Notes under the pieces: model-generated | Database searches by the model: none | Told to the model about the DNA's origin: nothing | What the model saw: the letters and a program-made list of their open reading frames with translations, nothing else | Shown: one piece after another, positions 22,401-30,009 of the stretch | Numbering within the stretch: position 1 is the stretch's first letter | How the letters are laid out: each line of letters opens with the position of its first letter | Translations under genes and position numbers: made by a program | Assembly (NCBI RefSeq): GCF_048771995.1 | Contig: NC_133030.1 | Location: forward strand, 61,639,501 to 61,703,500 | Direction of reading: 5' to 3' | Origin: Taeniopygia guttata | Taxonomy: Eukaryota; Chordata; Aves; Passeriformes; Estrildidae | DNA length: 64,000 nucleotides

Positions 22401-24297
22401 ATGAGTCCCAAGAAGCCAAAGTCACTGCACAGGAAAACACTGAAAACAGAAGGTGAGAGACACTTGGATCTCAGTGCCATATTTAAATTTTGATAGAAAT
22501 GCAAGTCCAAAATCTGTTTTATTTCTGAAGATGTTGGGCTGGCCAAAGAAATATAACATGAAGATTCAAGTTTACCTCACAAGTTGTCACATTTATGAAC
22601 CCAGCTGAAAAATGTGGGAGGGAATAATAAATAAACAGTTCAAAATAAAATTTTGGGGCTCTAAGGAACAATTTTTGTCTTGATACTGCTTGTAATGACC
22701 TTTGATAAATTAAACCATGCTGCTGTGCCAGTTCCAAGTATAGGAAATAGTGAAAGTTTCAACAACTCTAGGAAATCTCAAAGAAAACTTTATTTTGGTG
22801 GGTTTTTTTTTAAGAGAAGTTCAACAAAATCTTCAATCACCTGAGGAGCTCATCTCTTCCTAGCTAAGGCTCTAATCTCTCGTGTTCCTGGGAAGCAGAT
22901 GTATTTCCTAACAATCCCAACCCTCATGAAACCTGCATTATTACAATCATGTTTCATTTAGGCTTCATTTAGCTGAGGAAGATGAAGGTGATTATTGCTC
23001 ATTTGGACTGGCATTCTTTCTGTTAACCTTTAGGGATGATATTCTACAAGTGGCAAGGAGGGCTGTGAGAAGGATGAGCTGAAATGAATGTGCTCTATTT
23101 TTAGCTTGATGGGACCCTGTCAGAAAGGAAGAGAACCATTATGCTTTGTCATTCTAAAACTGGAATGTTAATCTCTACATATTTATCACAGTTTTAATAA
23201 AAATGCTTGACTTAATCTTGCCTTGTCAGCATGTTCTCAGAGCATCTTGCAGTGGGAGAGAGGAGGCTGCTGCCCTGAGAGGTCTTCTGAGACCAAAAAC
23301 ACCCAGTTAGGTGCTGCTCAGAAATGTTGCTTTAGGAGGATGTGGTTTTCCTGTAATCTTCTTAACCAGACAATTTTTGTACGCTTGCTTTAGACCAAAG
23401 ACAGGTTTCCAGATGTGGCTAGAAGAGAACAGAGCAAACATTTTGACAGATAATCCTGATCTGAATGAAGCAGAAGTAATAAAAGAAGGAATGAGTCGAT
23501 TTAGAATGCTGACATCAGAGGAAAGGATGGTAAGAAAACATTCTCTAATTCTCTGGGTTTGATAATTTTTTTTCCCTCCAGTGAATCTCTGGGTTATTTT
23601 CAGTTAGGAATTTTTTTCTGGAAATTCCACTCTTATCCATCTTTATGGATTTCAATTTTGAACTGTGCCATGATCTATGACATATAATTTATGAAAATAT
23701 AAACTGAATTATAAACAATATCAGAAAACACCTTTTCCAAAGTGAGGCTTGTGAGAGGAATGTAATCAATTAACAAATAACAAAAGGAATGAGTTTAAAG
23801 TCACAGAGCCAGGCTTAATTCACTGGGGATTAAATTTGTTCTCATTTAACTTGTTGCGTTGGCCTTCCCATTTCTCCAGAAAGACAATTAAGAGCTTCAG
23901 TTTCATATACAGTTTCAAAAGAAATCCAGTTTTGAAGGAGAATGTTGTTAGAAGAAAGGAAAGTGAGGAAATCCTTACTTAATCCCGATTAGTTCTTCAC
24001 AGGAATTATTCCAGTACCTTAAAATCAGCGTAACCATGTGTATAAAACAAAGTGGTGAGTTTTGTGGCCTAATTTGTAGTTTTCTGTTCTCCTTCCAAGG
24101 TGTGGACTGAGAAAGCAAAAGGAAGAGTCAGTGACTCAGCAGAAGACAAAAAGCGGAAGCGTCCCACAGCTGAGGAGGATGAAGTGGAAAAGAGCCAGGA
24201 GCAGAAATCCGAGGACACAAATGCATCCAAAAAATCCAAGCCTTTAGACCCATCCCCAAACAACAGATTGTCAGCTTTTGCCTTCAAGCAGAGCTAG
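1293..24297 (+). CDS. WDHD1: WDHD1 (AND-1/Ctf4), 3' 23 coding exons, 5' end outside window
   Basis: WDHD1 is the nuclear replisome adaptor that links the CMG helicase (through GINS) to DNA polymerase alpha-primase, and it also works in cohesion and repair. Joining 23 GT-AG exons gives 1,062 codons plus a stop with every phase consistent. Against human WDHD1 (1,129 residues, recalled) the first codon seen matches about residue 64, so roughly three upstream exons are missing. Domains in order: the N-terminal WD40 propeller (exons to about 8.9 kb), an acidic linker (9.1-9.5 kb), the central SepB/Mcl1-type propeller that trimerises (9.5-17.7 kb), a helical and acidic segment (18.2-20.1 kb), a Ser/Lys-rich linker, then an HMG box (core FQMWLEENR, 23.4-24.1 kb), a KKRKRP basic cluster and the C-terminal AFAFKQS. 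The introns hold CR1 and LTR insertions but the exons are intact. Identity is very secure. Confidence 0.97.
3419..3530 (+). CDS. WDHD1: WDHD1 exon (about residues 114-151), WD40 propeller
   Basis: Encodes DFMIKVVEV, then KTFRGHDAPVLSLSFDPKD, the WD40 signature H-D-APVLSLSFDP seen in human WDHD1. It ends on a codon boundary at the GT donor 3531, which is followed by an A-run. Confidence 0.95.
4066..4116 (+). CDS. WDHD1: WDHD1 short exon (about residues 152-168)
   Basis: A 51-base exon of 17 codons reading ASASCDGSVRVWNIADQ, nearly identical to the human ASASCDGSVRVW blade end. The acceptor ...GAG is at 4063-4065 and the donor GTAAAG at 4117. It is too short to appear as an open reading frame of its own. 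Confidence 0.95.
5221..5316 (+). CDS. WDHD1: WDHD1 exon (about residues 169-200)
   Basis: 32 codons, TCTTSWLLLQKCNDVINAKS then ICRLAWQPGTGK, matching human LLQKCNDVINAKSICRLAWQP. It follows TTTTCAG and ends at the GTAAGT donor. Both ends are phase 0. Confidence 0.95.
5689..5998 (+). repeat. CR1 LINE 3' fragment (WDHD1 intron)
   Basis: Contains the avian CR1 3'-end phrases for 'GACAAGAGGAAAT', 'ATATTAGGGAAAATTTCTTC', 'CCATCCCTGGA' and 'TTGGACTTAATGACCTTAGA', ending in the ATTC-type short repeat (GATTCCATGATTCTT). It is 5'-truncated, as most CR1 copies are. Confidence 0.88.
6710..6802 (+). CDS. WDHD1: WDHD1 exon (about residues 201-231)
   Basis: 31 codons, LLAVPVDKVVELFRRETW then DSQFDLSDASITQ, aligned with human LLAIPVEKSVKLYRRESW. 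Acceptor GAGCAG, donor GTAGGT, phase 0 at both ends. Confidence 0.95.
7712..7818 (+). CDS. WDHD1: WDHD1 exon (about residues 232-267), WD40 blade
   Basis: Reads PLNVVVWSPCGKFLAAGS then VDGNLVVWNVETQQCIER, a complete WD40 repeat ending in VVWNVET. The final Arg codon is split 2+1 with the next exon. The donor is GTATTC at 7819. Confidence 0.95.
8769..8904 (+). CDS. WDHD1: WDHD1 exon (about residues 267-312), last blade of first propeller
   Basis: Reads MKHEKKYSICGLAWHPKY then AYTDNEGNLGLLENIGDV, matching human VKHEKGYAICGLAWHP and EGNLGLLENV. The donor is GTGCTC at 8905, a weak but canonical GT. Confidence 0.95.
9057..9252 (+). CDS. WDHD1: WDHD1 exon (about residues 313-378), acidic linker
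   Basis: Encodes AKDYNDLFDGDDDDYLNGD, then Asp/Glu-rich sequence ending in a run of six Asp coded by (GAT)6 at 9225-9242 just before the donor at 9253. Human WDHD1 has the same KDYNDLFDGDD motif followed by a variable acidic linker. The linker is probably disordered. Confidence 0.95.
9225..9242 (+). repeat. (GAT)6 coding for six Asp in WDHD1
   Basis: Perfect trinucleotide run, in frame, ten bases before the exon's donor. A shorter (GAT)3 at 9102-9110 codes for the earlier Asp run in the same exon. Confidence 0.93.
9426..9616 (+). CDS. WDHD1: WDHD1 exon (about residues 378-441)
   Basis: Starts DIGLIKASSGLLEKEDDG and carries the strongly conserved QQPFYDGPMPTPRQKPFQSA, ending HRFM. It leads into the central SepB/Mcl1-type propeller. 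Acceptor CTTCTAG, donor GTAAGT. Confidence 0.95.
10020..10375. mobile_element. Probable ERV LTR remnant (WDHD1 intron)
   Basis: The stretch with 'AGGGTGACCCCAGATCCAGG' and 'GATGTCTGGCTCCAGATCAG' followed by AT-rich TACTATA repeats matches my memory of an abundant songbird LTR family. Ends are unclear and no internal retroviral region is attached. It is an old fossil, incomplete. The family label is from memory, not a search. Confidence 0.45.
10439..10623 (+). CDS. WDHD1: WDHD1 exon (about residues 442-503), central domain
   Basis: Reads VWNSVGIIRCYNDEQDNAID, then FHDTSVHHATHLPNSLGHT and EAILLACESTEELG, closely matching human. The exon is noticeably richer in CpG than the surrounding introns. 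The last codon is split 2+1. Confidence 0.96.
10758..11641 (+). mobile_element. Solo ERV LTR with internal tandem array (WDHD1 intron)
   Basis: Starts TGTCTCGGTTTGAAAAGACA and ends CTGAGACA. The termini TGTCTC and GAGACA are perfect inverted repeats with the TG...CA ends of an LTR. The flanks CTGGG and ATGGG agree at four of five bases, suggesting a 5-bp target duplication. Length is 884 bp, with no internal genes, so this is a solo LTR left by recombination. The opening resembles a common passerine ERV LTR. Orientation is taken from the TGTCTC end being 5'. Confidence 0.75.
11143..11350 (+). repeat. 31-bp minisatellite, 6.7 copies, inside the solo LTR
   Basis: Six full units of 31 bp beginning GCTCCTCTGGGAATGCAGTG and a partial seventh, starting at 11143 and repeating to 11329. 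Copies differ at few positions (GCAGTGGG against GCAGGGGG). Because 31 is not a multiple of three and the unit lacks stops, several overlapping frames stay open on both strands. These are not genes. Confidence 0.93.
11700..12530 (+). other. Unrecognised protein-like stretch in WDHD1 intron
   Basis: Two open segments on the + strand, 11749-12036 and 12282 to about 12510, read like ordinary protein (for example FKLEEHKFMKTMERFKQLGQ and FDSLCFRDFKSPVLEVKLPL) but are not part of WDHD1, which is continuous without them. The tract between them does not read through. A decayed retrocopy or an old gene fragment is possible; chance is also possible. I recognise no family. Confidence 0.3.
12584..12825 (+). 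CDS. WDHD1: WDHD1 exon (about residues 503-584), central domain
   Basis: The longest exon seen, 242 bases. It encodes KLHCIHFGSWDANKEW, DEEIEAICLGQGWAACATTA, then GGVQKEIFSLPGPVVSMAGH, all conserved with human. It starts after TGCCTTAG at 12576-12583; open sequence upstream in the same frame is intronic. Confidence 0.96.
13312..13449 (+). CDS. WDHD1: WDHD1 exon (about residues 584-630)
   Basis: Reads TGFDGDQCLGVQLMELGMKK, HGDPLSLTRKSYLVWVGFSA. The entry codon Gly is split 1+2 across the intron. The donor GTATGA at 13450 is followed shortly by a CR1 fragment in the intron. Confidence 0.96.
13500..13785 (+). repeat. CR1 LINE 3' fragment (WDHD1 intron)
   Basis: Shows 'GGTTAGATGGGATATTGGGA', 'GGATCCCTGGAAGTGTCCAA' and 'CCCTTCCAACCCAAACCA', typical of a younger avian CR1 subfamily 3' end in sense orientation. 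Confidence 0.85.
14365..14521 (+). CDS. WDHD1: WDHD1 exon (about residues 630-682)
   Basis: Reads TPCYVDSEGIVRMLNRGFGN, then CNTREHCKGKYDHYWVVGIH and ENPQQL, nearly identical to human. Acceptor AAACAG at 14359-14364, donor GTCAGA at 14522. Confidence 0.96.
16190..16304 (+). CDS. WDHD1: WDHD1 exon (about residues 682-720)
   Basis: Reads CIPCKGARFPPTLPRPAVAI then LPFKLPYCQVETEKGQME, matching human CIPCKGSRFPPTLPRPAVAI. Acceptor GCACAG, donor GTATGG at 16305. Confidence 0.96.
17618..17749 (+). CDS. WDHD1: WDHD1 exon (about residues 721-764)
   Basis: 44 codons, EQYWRSVLFHSYVDYLSKNG, then NQAVKEQQELLMKLFA, matching human EQFWRSVIFHNHLDYLAKNG. A helical segment follows the central propeller. Acceptor TTTTCAG, donor GTAAGT. 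Confidence 0.96.
17790..17933 (+). repeat. CR1 LINE 3' stub (WDHD1 intron)
   Basis: Short sense CR1 tail: 'GCAATCTGGGCTAGTGGAAG', 'GAGCTTTAAGGTCCCTTTC', then 'TTTTATGATTCTATAA'. It begins about 40 bases after a WDHD1 exon donor. Confidence 0.83.
18229..18446 (+). CDS. WDHD1: WDHD1 exon (about residues 765-837), helical plus acidic tract
   Basis: Reads LSCKLERESRCVELAELMTH, LNLAIKYASRSRRLNLAQ, then a Glu-rich tract and DFRKRSSAG. It matches human LALSCKLEREFRCVELADLM. The exon is GC-rich compared with its introns. Confidence 0.96.
19595..19690. repeat. AT-rich simple sequence (TATATA/ACACATA)
   Basis: Low-complexity tract of TA dinucleotides with interspersed TGTG and CACA in a WDHD1 intron. 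No other feature seen around it. Confidence 0.75.
19951..20081 (+). CDS. WDHD1: WDHD1 exon (about residues 837-881), acidic linker
   Basis: Reads SSSATKWGQLPGRNVQQDQE then VEDAEDTDACEEAEETPEVH. Human has TATEWSQPRFRNQVEEDAED at this place, so the anchor residues W, Q, RN and EDAED are kept while the rest drifts. Acceptor CCTTTAG, donor GTAAGA at 20082. Confidence 0.92.
20513..20640 (-). repeat. CR1 LINE 3' stub, antisense (WDHD1 intron)
   Basis: Reverse-strand CR1 end: begins 'ATCATGGAATCACAAAATGG' then 'TTGGGTTGGAAGGGACATTA' and 'GGACATCTTCCACTAGACCA'. It lies upstream of the 60-base WDHD1 exon. Confidence 0.87.
20719..20778 (+). CDS. WDHD1: WDHD1 60-base exon (about residues 881-901)
   Basis: Completes a Lys codon, then reads ETNCFSKGVPSADVTTPKP, with Gly split at the end. 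Length is a multiple of three, so skipping would keep the frame. Human has NSFSKSTNSSDVSAKS here. CR1 fragments lie in both flanking introns. Confidence 0.88.
20911..21052 (-). repeat. CR1 LINE 3' stub, antisense (WDHD1 intron)
   Basis: Reverse-strand CR1 end: 'TTCATAGAATCATGGCATGG', 'GGAAGGGACCTTAAAGTTCA', 'GGACACCTTCCACTATCCCA'. Same orientation and subfamily look as the copy at 20.5 kb, on the other side of the 60-base exon. Confidence 0.88.
21586..21629 (+). CDS. WDHD1: WDHD1 44-base exon (about residues 901-915)
   Basis: Reads AVVASSSRGRVNPFK, matching human VTFSSQGRVNPFK. The conserved GRVNPFK makes this short exon certain. Acceptor AATAG at 21581-21585, donor GTAAGA at 21630. Confidence 0.93.
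21768..21926 (+). CDS. WDHD1: WDHD1 exon (about residues 916-968), Ser/Lys-rich linker
   Basis: Reads VSSSKKDPVVPSGNVLDNMT, then KYSKKTSLSGSRAVDKQNPS and IKPLTPKPKTKQ. Human reads VSASSKEPAMSMN, NILDNMGKSSKKS and IIKPLIPKPKPKQ. Both ends are phase 0. Confidence 0.94.
22313..22452 (+). CDS. WDHD1: WDHD1 exon (about residues 969-1015)
   Basis: Reads ASAASFFQPRTPATNPGEKT, then a Lys/Glu-rich stretch ending QENTENR. Human starts ASAASYFQKRNSQTNKTEE. The SAASFFQ segment is conserved; I do not assign it a partner from sequence alone. Confidence 0.93.
23394..23529 (+). CDS. WDHD1: WDHD1 exon (about residues 1015-1060), HMG box
   Basis: Reads PKTGFQMWLEENRANILTDN, then EAEVIKEGMSRFRMLTSEER, the HMG-box helices that bind DNA. 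Human: PKTGFQMWLEENRSNILSDN. Acceptor GCTTTAG at 23387-23393, donor GTAAGA at 23530. Confidence 0.96.
24100..24297 (+). CDS. WDHD1: WDHD1 last coding exon, end of HMG box, nuclear signal and stop
   Basis: Reads VWTEKAKGRVSDSAEDKKRK, then acidic sequence, KKSKPLDPSPNNRLSAFAFK, QS and TAG at 24295-24297. The KKRKRP cluster is a likely nuclear localisation signal. The AFAFK ending is conserved with human, which ends AFAFKQE. Confidence 0.96.
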   Translation: MWTEKAKGRVSDSAEDKKRKRPTAEEDEVEKSQEQKSEDTNASKKSKPLDPSPNNRLSAFAFKQS

Positions 24298-24992
24298 CTG
24301 AAGTGGTGCCTTCTCAGTGTCTGTGTTCTGAAAGAATTCGTGGAAGAAATTCCTCTGTGCTGAGGAATTGGCTGCCATGCTTGAAGAGCACTGGCAAAAA
24401 GAGTGCCTGGCTCCAAAGAGTCTGTTAGAAAGTGGTTTATTATCAATTTTTGAGAAGAATGTTGAATCCCCTCCCACAGTTTTTACAAGTTCCTGCTCAC
24501 GGGCCTGTTCCCTGTCAGCACAGCCTGAGCAGAGCTGTGTAGCTGTGGCACACCCTGTGTGCCTTGATAACAGTGATGTTGGGTGCTAAATGCAAATTAA
24601 TCCTTCTGAGGAGGGTAAACTGCATCCAAAATCTGCCCTGTGCTTTTAGAGAGGCAAAATAATGGCTTCTCTGCCCTCCCTACTGCCTTGAGAGTAAGAC
24701 ACTCAAAGAAATGGGTGTGAGGGGGACAAAGCTGAACACCAGCAACATGCTAAGCTGCATTTTCAACCCCTGTGGCAGTGGCAGAGCCTGATATGAGCAG
24801 AGACAGAAAACCAGAGCAGAAACTGAGTTAGGAAGGTTGGGTGTGCAAAGCCAAACCATTTCTGACTGTGCAAAGGTGCTTTCTCAATCTCTGCCTCAGC
24901 AGGATCCAGAAACTGCTCAGAACTTGTAGTATTTCTAACATTTGTGTCTGTAATGTTTGTTTTTTTAAATAAAATGTGGCTGTTTCTTTGTT
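24298..24992 (+). other. WDHD1: WDHD1 3' UTR
   Basis: Non-coding continuation of the last exon from the TAG to the first AATAAA at 24968-24973, with a T/G-rich stretch just after it that would serve as the downstream element. Length of about 0.7 kb is inferred from the signal, not from transcripts. Confidence 0.7.
24968..24973 (+). terminator. WDHD1 poly(A) signal AATAAA
   Basis: Canonical hexamer about 670 bases after the stop, followed by TGTGGCTGTTTCTTTG, a GU/U-rich element. A second AATAAA at 25102-25107 could serve as a distal site. Confidence 0.7.
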
Positions 24993-25270
24993 TAAGGTGG
25001 CAGAGTCTTTGCAGTTGTAATTAAAGTAAACAGATTTCTACCTACCAGCCCTAAGGCAGTCAAATGATTTTACCCTGCTCTGGAGACAGAGCACTATGTC
25101 TAATAAATGTATTTGAAGCAAACTCAAATTTTGAAACATTTTCTAAGATCAGTTAAAATAATGTAAATTTTTAACATAACAGCAGAGACTGAAGAGTTCT
25201 CAAATTTTTTTTTTTTCCTGTGTTTGCATAGCCTTTTATTGTTTCCTTTTTTTCATTTTTTTTCATACTG

Positions 25271-25512
25271 GCACAGGGTGCCCAGAGAAGCTGTGGCTGC
25301 CCTTGGATCCCTGGAAGTGTCCAAGGCCAGGTTGGACAGGGCTTGGAGCAACCTGGGACAATGGAAGGTGTCCCTGCCATGCCAGAGGGTGGAACTGGAT
25401 GTTCCACCCAAACCACTGCAATTATTAATGAAAATACATCAGTATCCTGAAAATACATCAGTTGGACTTGATCTTGAAGATTTTTTCCTATTAACAATTC
25501 TTTGATTCTATA
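25271..25512 (+). repeat. CR1 LINE 3' fragment
   Basis: Sense copy: 'GGCACAGGGTGCCCAGAGAA', 'TTGGATCCCTGGAAGTGTCC', 'GGAAGGTGTCCCTGCCATGC', ending in TTGGACTTGATCTTGAAGA and TTTGATTCTATAA. The part just before the tail looks rearranged. Confidence 0.85.
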
Positions 25513-26552
25513 AAAGGCAAATTACTGTTTCAGCCTGTAGGTAATTTTGGAGAAAACAAAAAAAATTAACAAAAAAACCAAACAAACAAAAAAAAAACCA
25601 AACAAAAAAGAAGTGTTGTGATGTCAACCAGGGATGGGAAATACCAACAGAAAATCTTGAAGACCTGACAACTTTAATGCTTCTGTCATCCACAGTTCTT
25701 ATCTATCATTTCACATTTTATTAGTTTAAGCTGATAGTGGACAGCAAGCAATATTTAACATAAATAATAATTTTTTGCACTGACACAATGCAGGAAGCAT
25801 TCTGATTTTTCTTTTTGCATTCTTTGCGAAGAAATTATTGTATCAGAGACTGGGATTTATTTTTAGCTAGTAAAGCTTATTTGGGTGTATTGGGGGGAAA
25901 ATGGGATTGCAGTGGCAATGGAAAACATCCTGATGAAAAATCACTGGGCTTGGTGAACTGAAATGTTTCCTTTCTGCTTGACTAGGTTGTTCTGAGGGTG
26001 ACTTGAGCATCTCTAATGTGATGCTGGGAAATTTTTCAGGTAATTCTTGTCATCCACATCCAAAATCCATGTTTGGGCTGCCTGTCCAGAGCTCTTTCTA
26101 CAGACCTGATGTTGGAAATGGGCAGGGAAAACTTCCAAGGGCTCTGGGGAGGCATCCACTGCTGCAAACAATTGATCCTACAGAGCATCCAAAGTCCTTC
26201 TGGCTCCCAGTGGAGGGGAAAACAGCCAAAATAAACTTCCAGGGCAGTTTCCTGGGAGCTGGATGTTTGCAATCACACAGCTCTTCTGAACAAACACACT
26301 GAAGGTCAGTTTAAAAGGAGGCTCCTGGATTTAGGGGTGGTTTCATGAAAATCACTGGGATATTGGGCACTGTCCTGATTTCCACGTGTTCTCTCTCCCT
26401 GCGTAACAGTTTTTGCAGTGTAACTTTTGTGGGTTTCATCAGACCCAATGTCCCCAGCCTTGGGGTCACAGTCTGCATCTCAGGGCAGGTTAGAGCTGGC
26501 AGAGCTGTTTCCAGGTTTGAACATTTGCATCAAAGCTGTGTGACTGTGGGTA

Positions 26553-26935
26553 GGATAATGGAATTTTTAAGGCCATTGAGGCTGACCATTCCCACAGCCC
26601 TGCCCCATGTCCCCAAGTGCACATCCACATGGTTTTTAAATCCCTCCAGGGATGGGGACTCCACTCCTGCCCTGAGCAGCTGTTTCAGTGCCTGAGAACC
26701 CCTCCCATGAACAATTCTTTTCTAATATCCAATCTAAACCCCCTGGCACAACTTGTGGCTGTTTCCTCTCATCGTGCCCCTTTCCCCCCCAATCCCCCCA
26801 GCTGTCCCCTCCTGACAGGAGCTGTGCAGAGCCACCAGGTCCCCCTGAGCCTCCTTTTCTCCAGGCTGAGCCCCCCCAGCTCCCTCAGCTGCTCCTCCCA
26901 GGACTTGTTTCCTGGTGATTTCTGTCCCTGTCCCT
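26553..26935 (-). repeat. CR1 LINE fragment, antisense
   Basis: Reverse-strand copy: 'CCCCATGTCCCCAAGTGCAC', 'CTCCAGGGATGGGGACTCCA', 'CTAATATCCAATCTAAACCC', then the 5' side 'AGCTGTGCAGAGCCACCAGG'. About 380 bp of the CR1 3' region. Confidence 0.88.
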
Positions 26936-27454
26936 AAAATAAACACCAAACTGGCTCTTGAGACCACGGCAGTGAATATTCCAGCTGCTTTAGTGCTGGG
27001 AGGATCATCTCCCATGAGGCTGCTGTTACATTTCTATCATCAAAGATGGGTTTTGCTCTGTTACACAGCTCCAGGCAGAGCTGCAAATACATCCTCCATC
27101 ACCTGGAGCCTTCCAGGGAGCTGAGCTGGGGACGGGATGCACTCATCCAGCAACAGCACCAGCGGGACAGGGGGAAGATTAAATCCTAATTCCAGTGGAA
27201 ATGAAATGCCAGACCAAGAAAAAGAAAATGTGGAATGGATTTTCAAGTGACAACAGGTAAATCTCTACTACCTGGTTTGATTTTTTTGTTTTATTTTTTT
27301 TAACAATTGCTAAATAATTCAATAGCATTTCACTGAAGTCTTCAGAAATGCTTTTTTGTCCTGAATTTGCCACCTTTCTACTGGAAAATCAGGAACTTGG
27401 AAACTGTGCCAAGGAATCTACCTGGTGGTTTTTTTCTTTGGCTGTGCTAGGAAT

Positions 27455-27520
27455 CCCATGGTTTGATGTTTGGACTTGGTGATCTTAGAGGTCTTTTCCC
27501 AGCCAAATGATTCTGTGGAA
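27455..27520 (+). repeat. CR1 LINE tail stub
   Basis: Only the last part of a sense CR1: 'TTTGGACTTGGTGATCTTAG', 'AGGTCTTTTCCCAGCC', 'AATGATTCTGTGGAA'. Confidence 0.75.
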
Positions 27521-29559
27521 TGGGAGAGTCAGGATGGATCCATCACTCTTGGATTCTCAGGGTGGAGCTGGGCAAGGGAGAACTTGTATTTGGACAAGAT
27601 TTCCCCTCTCAGAGGTCCTCTGGCTATGAGATGACCTCAGCTTCCTTCCAAAAAACGTAACTGTGCAGGTCATGGAGTGACCTCGTGGTCCTGGCTGGGT
27701 AATCCAGGGAGGAGATGGGCTGTGAGAGCTGCCTGTGAGGTAATTGGGTGCCTCAAGGAGCTCTTTGACAGAGAACAGCAGATCTGGCTTCTCCCTCTGC
27801 CTGGTTGTTGTGCTAAACATGCTCAGCTGAATGCTGCCAAACAAATTTAATAGTAAATAATTTACTTAAAGGCAGGCAAAACACAAATACCGACCCAGGC
27901 TGTGAAAAGAGCCACTTGATCCTGACTCAATTGGACACAAATGGCAGGGAAAATTTGCAGGAATAGTTTCAAGCCATGTGTTGCCAGGGAACAGTCTGGT
28001 CTCCAAATCACATTATCGATATCTTGGGGTAATAACAGTGAGGAGCAATTGAGGGGAGTGATGCAGGGACACGGCTGCTGTTCCCATTTGCCTGGGCTGG
28101 GAGTCCAAAGCCACCCTTGGTTATGGAATGGGATGGAATGGAGGGACCTAAAGATCATCCTGGCTGATGTCAGGTACCTTCTGTTGGGAATAGATCCCCG
28201 AGAGAAAGGAGACTTGTGTAATACGTCTGATTTCACTTTCAAAAATATGAATTCACCTGCTACAGCCCACTCAGGCCAATCCTTCTGAAGTTTTCTAAAT
28301 TTTTGGGTGGAAACACCCATTGGCAGGAGACCCTGTGTGCTTGCTCTGCCAGGGCAGGAAAGGAAATCTGGGGCAGGGCAAAACTGCTGCCTCCACCTCC
28401 AGCCTCATCCCTAAAATGTGAGACCCCACTGAGGAGGAGCTTAAAGAGCAGATCCCATCTGCAGGAAACCCCTCAGACCCTGGGGATCCTCTGTCCTCAT
28501 GGAGCAACAAATCCTCCTGTAACAAATCAGTATTTTAGGAGCCTGTAATCAATTTTGCTCGTTATTCTGGGTAATAGAATTAAACTGCTCGTGATTCACT
28601 CTTTGAAGTGACGCACTGTGATTCCAGGGGCTGATAAATCTCAGGCTGTTTCCAGAGCATAGGAAGGATGTCTGTGGGCTGGGACATTGCCATCCCTGGC
28701 CTCTGTGGGCTCAGCTATTATTCCAGGATCATGTTGGGGCCACGTCCTGGCTTGCTGCTAACAGCAGGATTGATCTGCTTTGCCCCTTTGCTGCTTGAGC
28801 TGTTAATGATGCACTGGGCTGGCACAGCTGGATTGAGAGGGTGGAATTCATCATCTCTAAGCTCTGAGCCCAGTCCATGATCCCATTCTGTATGATCCCA
28901 TTTTGTAGCCAACAGAGGAAAAGCAGGTGTCTTCTGTGCACGATTTCTATTTATTCTGGCACCTTTTTAGCAACTGTTGGTGCAGAGATTCCCTTTGAAA
29001 CACCTTTTTGATGGATTCACCTGCCCCAGTGAGGACTGCCCAGGGTATTTCATGCCTAGCCTTGGCATGGAGAGGTTTCTTTTGGGGACTCCACTCTTAC
29101 AACCATGAGAAACACATTCCACACACAGGGAATGATGCCCCAGCCCTTCCCAGCTGGGTCTCAGCAATGCCACCACAGCCATGAGGAAGCTCAACAGACC
29201 AAAGCAGGCCAAGGAGTGGGAACCTGAGCACAGGCCAGCTCCATCCTGTCCTTGTTTGATATTTTCCCCACTTGCAAAGACAACAGATGCCTCTGAAGGG
29301 CTTTCCTATGGAGCTTGGCCCCCAGCAGCATCCCCTGGCTCTCTCAGGGACCCCCCAGCATCCTTCAGTGGCTGCACAGGGCTTTCACCTCCTCTAAACC
29401 TTATTCAACATTTGAAAATAATTCAAGTTACAGTATCAGGATTTTTTGCACTGCTTGTCTTGTTGATCTTTAAGAATTTCTTCTCTTTAAACTGTGAAAA
29501 TACCCTAAAAGCTCTAAGCAAGCAGAGGAGAGGAAAAACAGGGCACATTCCCTCTAGGG

Positions 29560-30009
29560 GAGGGTCTGGAGCACAAGTCGTGTGAGGAGCAGCTGAGGGA
29601 TCTGGGAAGGGGCTGGAGAATCCCTGAGGGAGCTGGGAAGGGGCTCAGCCTGGAGCAAAGGAGGCTCAGGGGGGACCTTGTGGCTCTGCACAGCTCCTGC
29701 CAGGAGGGGACAGCCGGGGAGGTCGGGCTCTGCTCCTAGGGAACAGGGATAGACAAGGAGAAACAGCCTCAAGTTGTGCCAGGGGAAGCTTAGATTGGAT
29801 TTTGGGGATAATTTCTTCACTGAAAAAGTGGTCAGGCATTGGAATAGGCTTCCAGTGGAAGTGGTGGAGTCACCATCCCTTGAAGGGGTCAAAAACTGTG
29901 TGGTTGTGGCACTTGGGGGCATGGGTTAGTGGTGGCCTTGGCAGTGCTGAGTTAATGTTTGGACTTGATGGTCTTAGAGGTCTTTTCCAACCTTAAATAT
30001 TCATTGATT
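29560..30009 (+). repeat. CR1 LINE 3' fragment, one of the longest copies here
   Basis: About 450 bp sense copy from 'GGAGGGTCTGGAGCACAAGT' through 'AGCCTGGAGCAAAGGAGGCT' and 'GCATTGGAATAGGCTTCCAG' to 'TTGGACTTGATGGTCTTAGA' and TCATTGATTCC. It contains the CR1 region upstream of the usual truncation point. Confidence 0.9.

Noticed and set aside
26617-26937. Overlapping Pro-rich frames
   Set aside because: They translate an antisense CR1 fragment.
27862-28320. 152-codon minus-strand frame in the WDHD1-GCH1 interval
   Set aside because: No domain, no neighbouring exon structure, and part of it overlaps a CR1-like patch.
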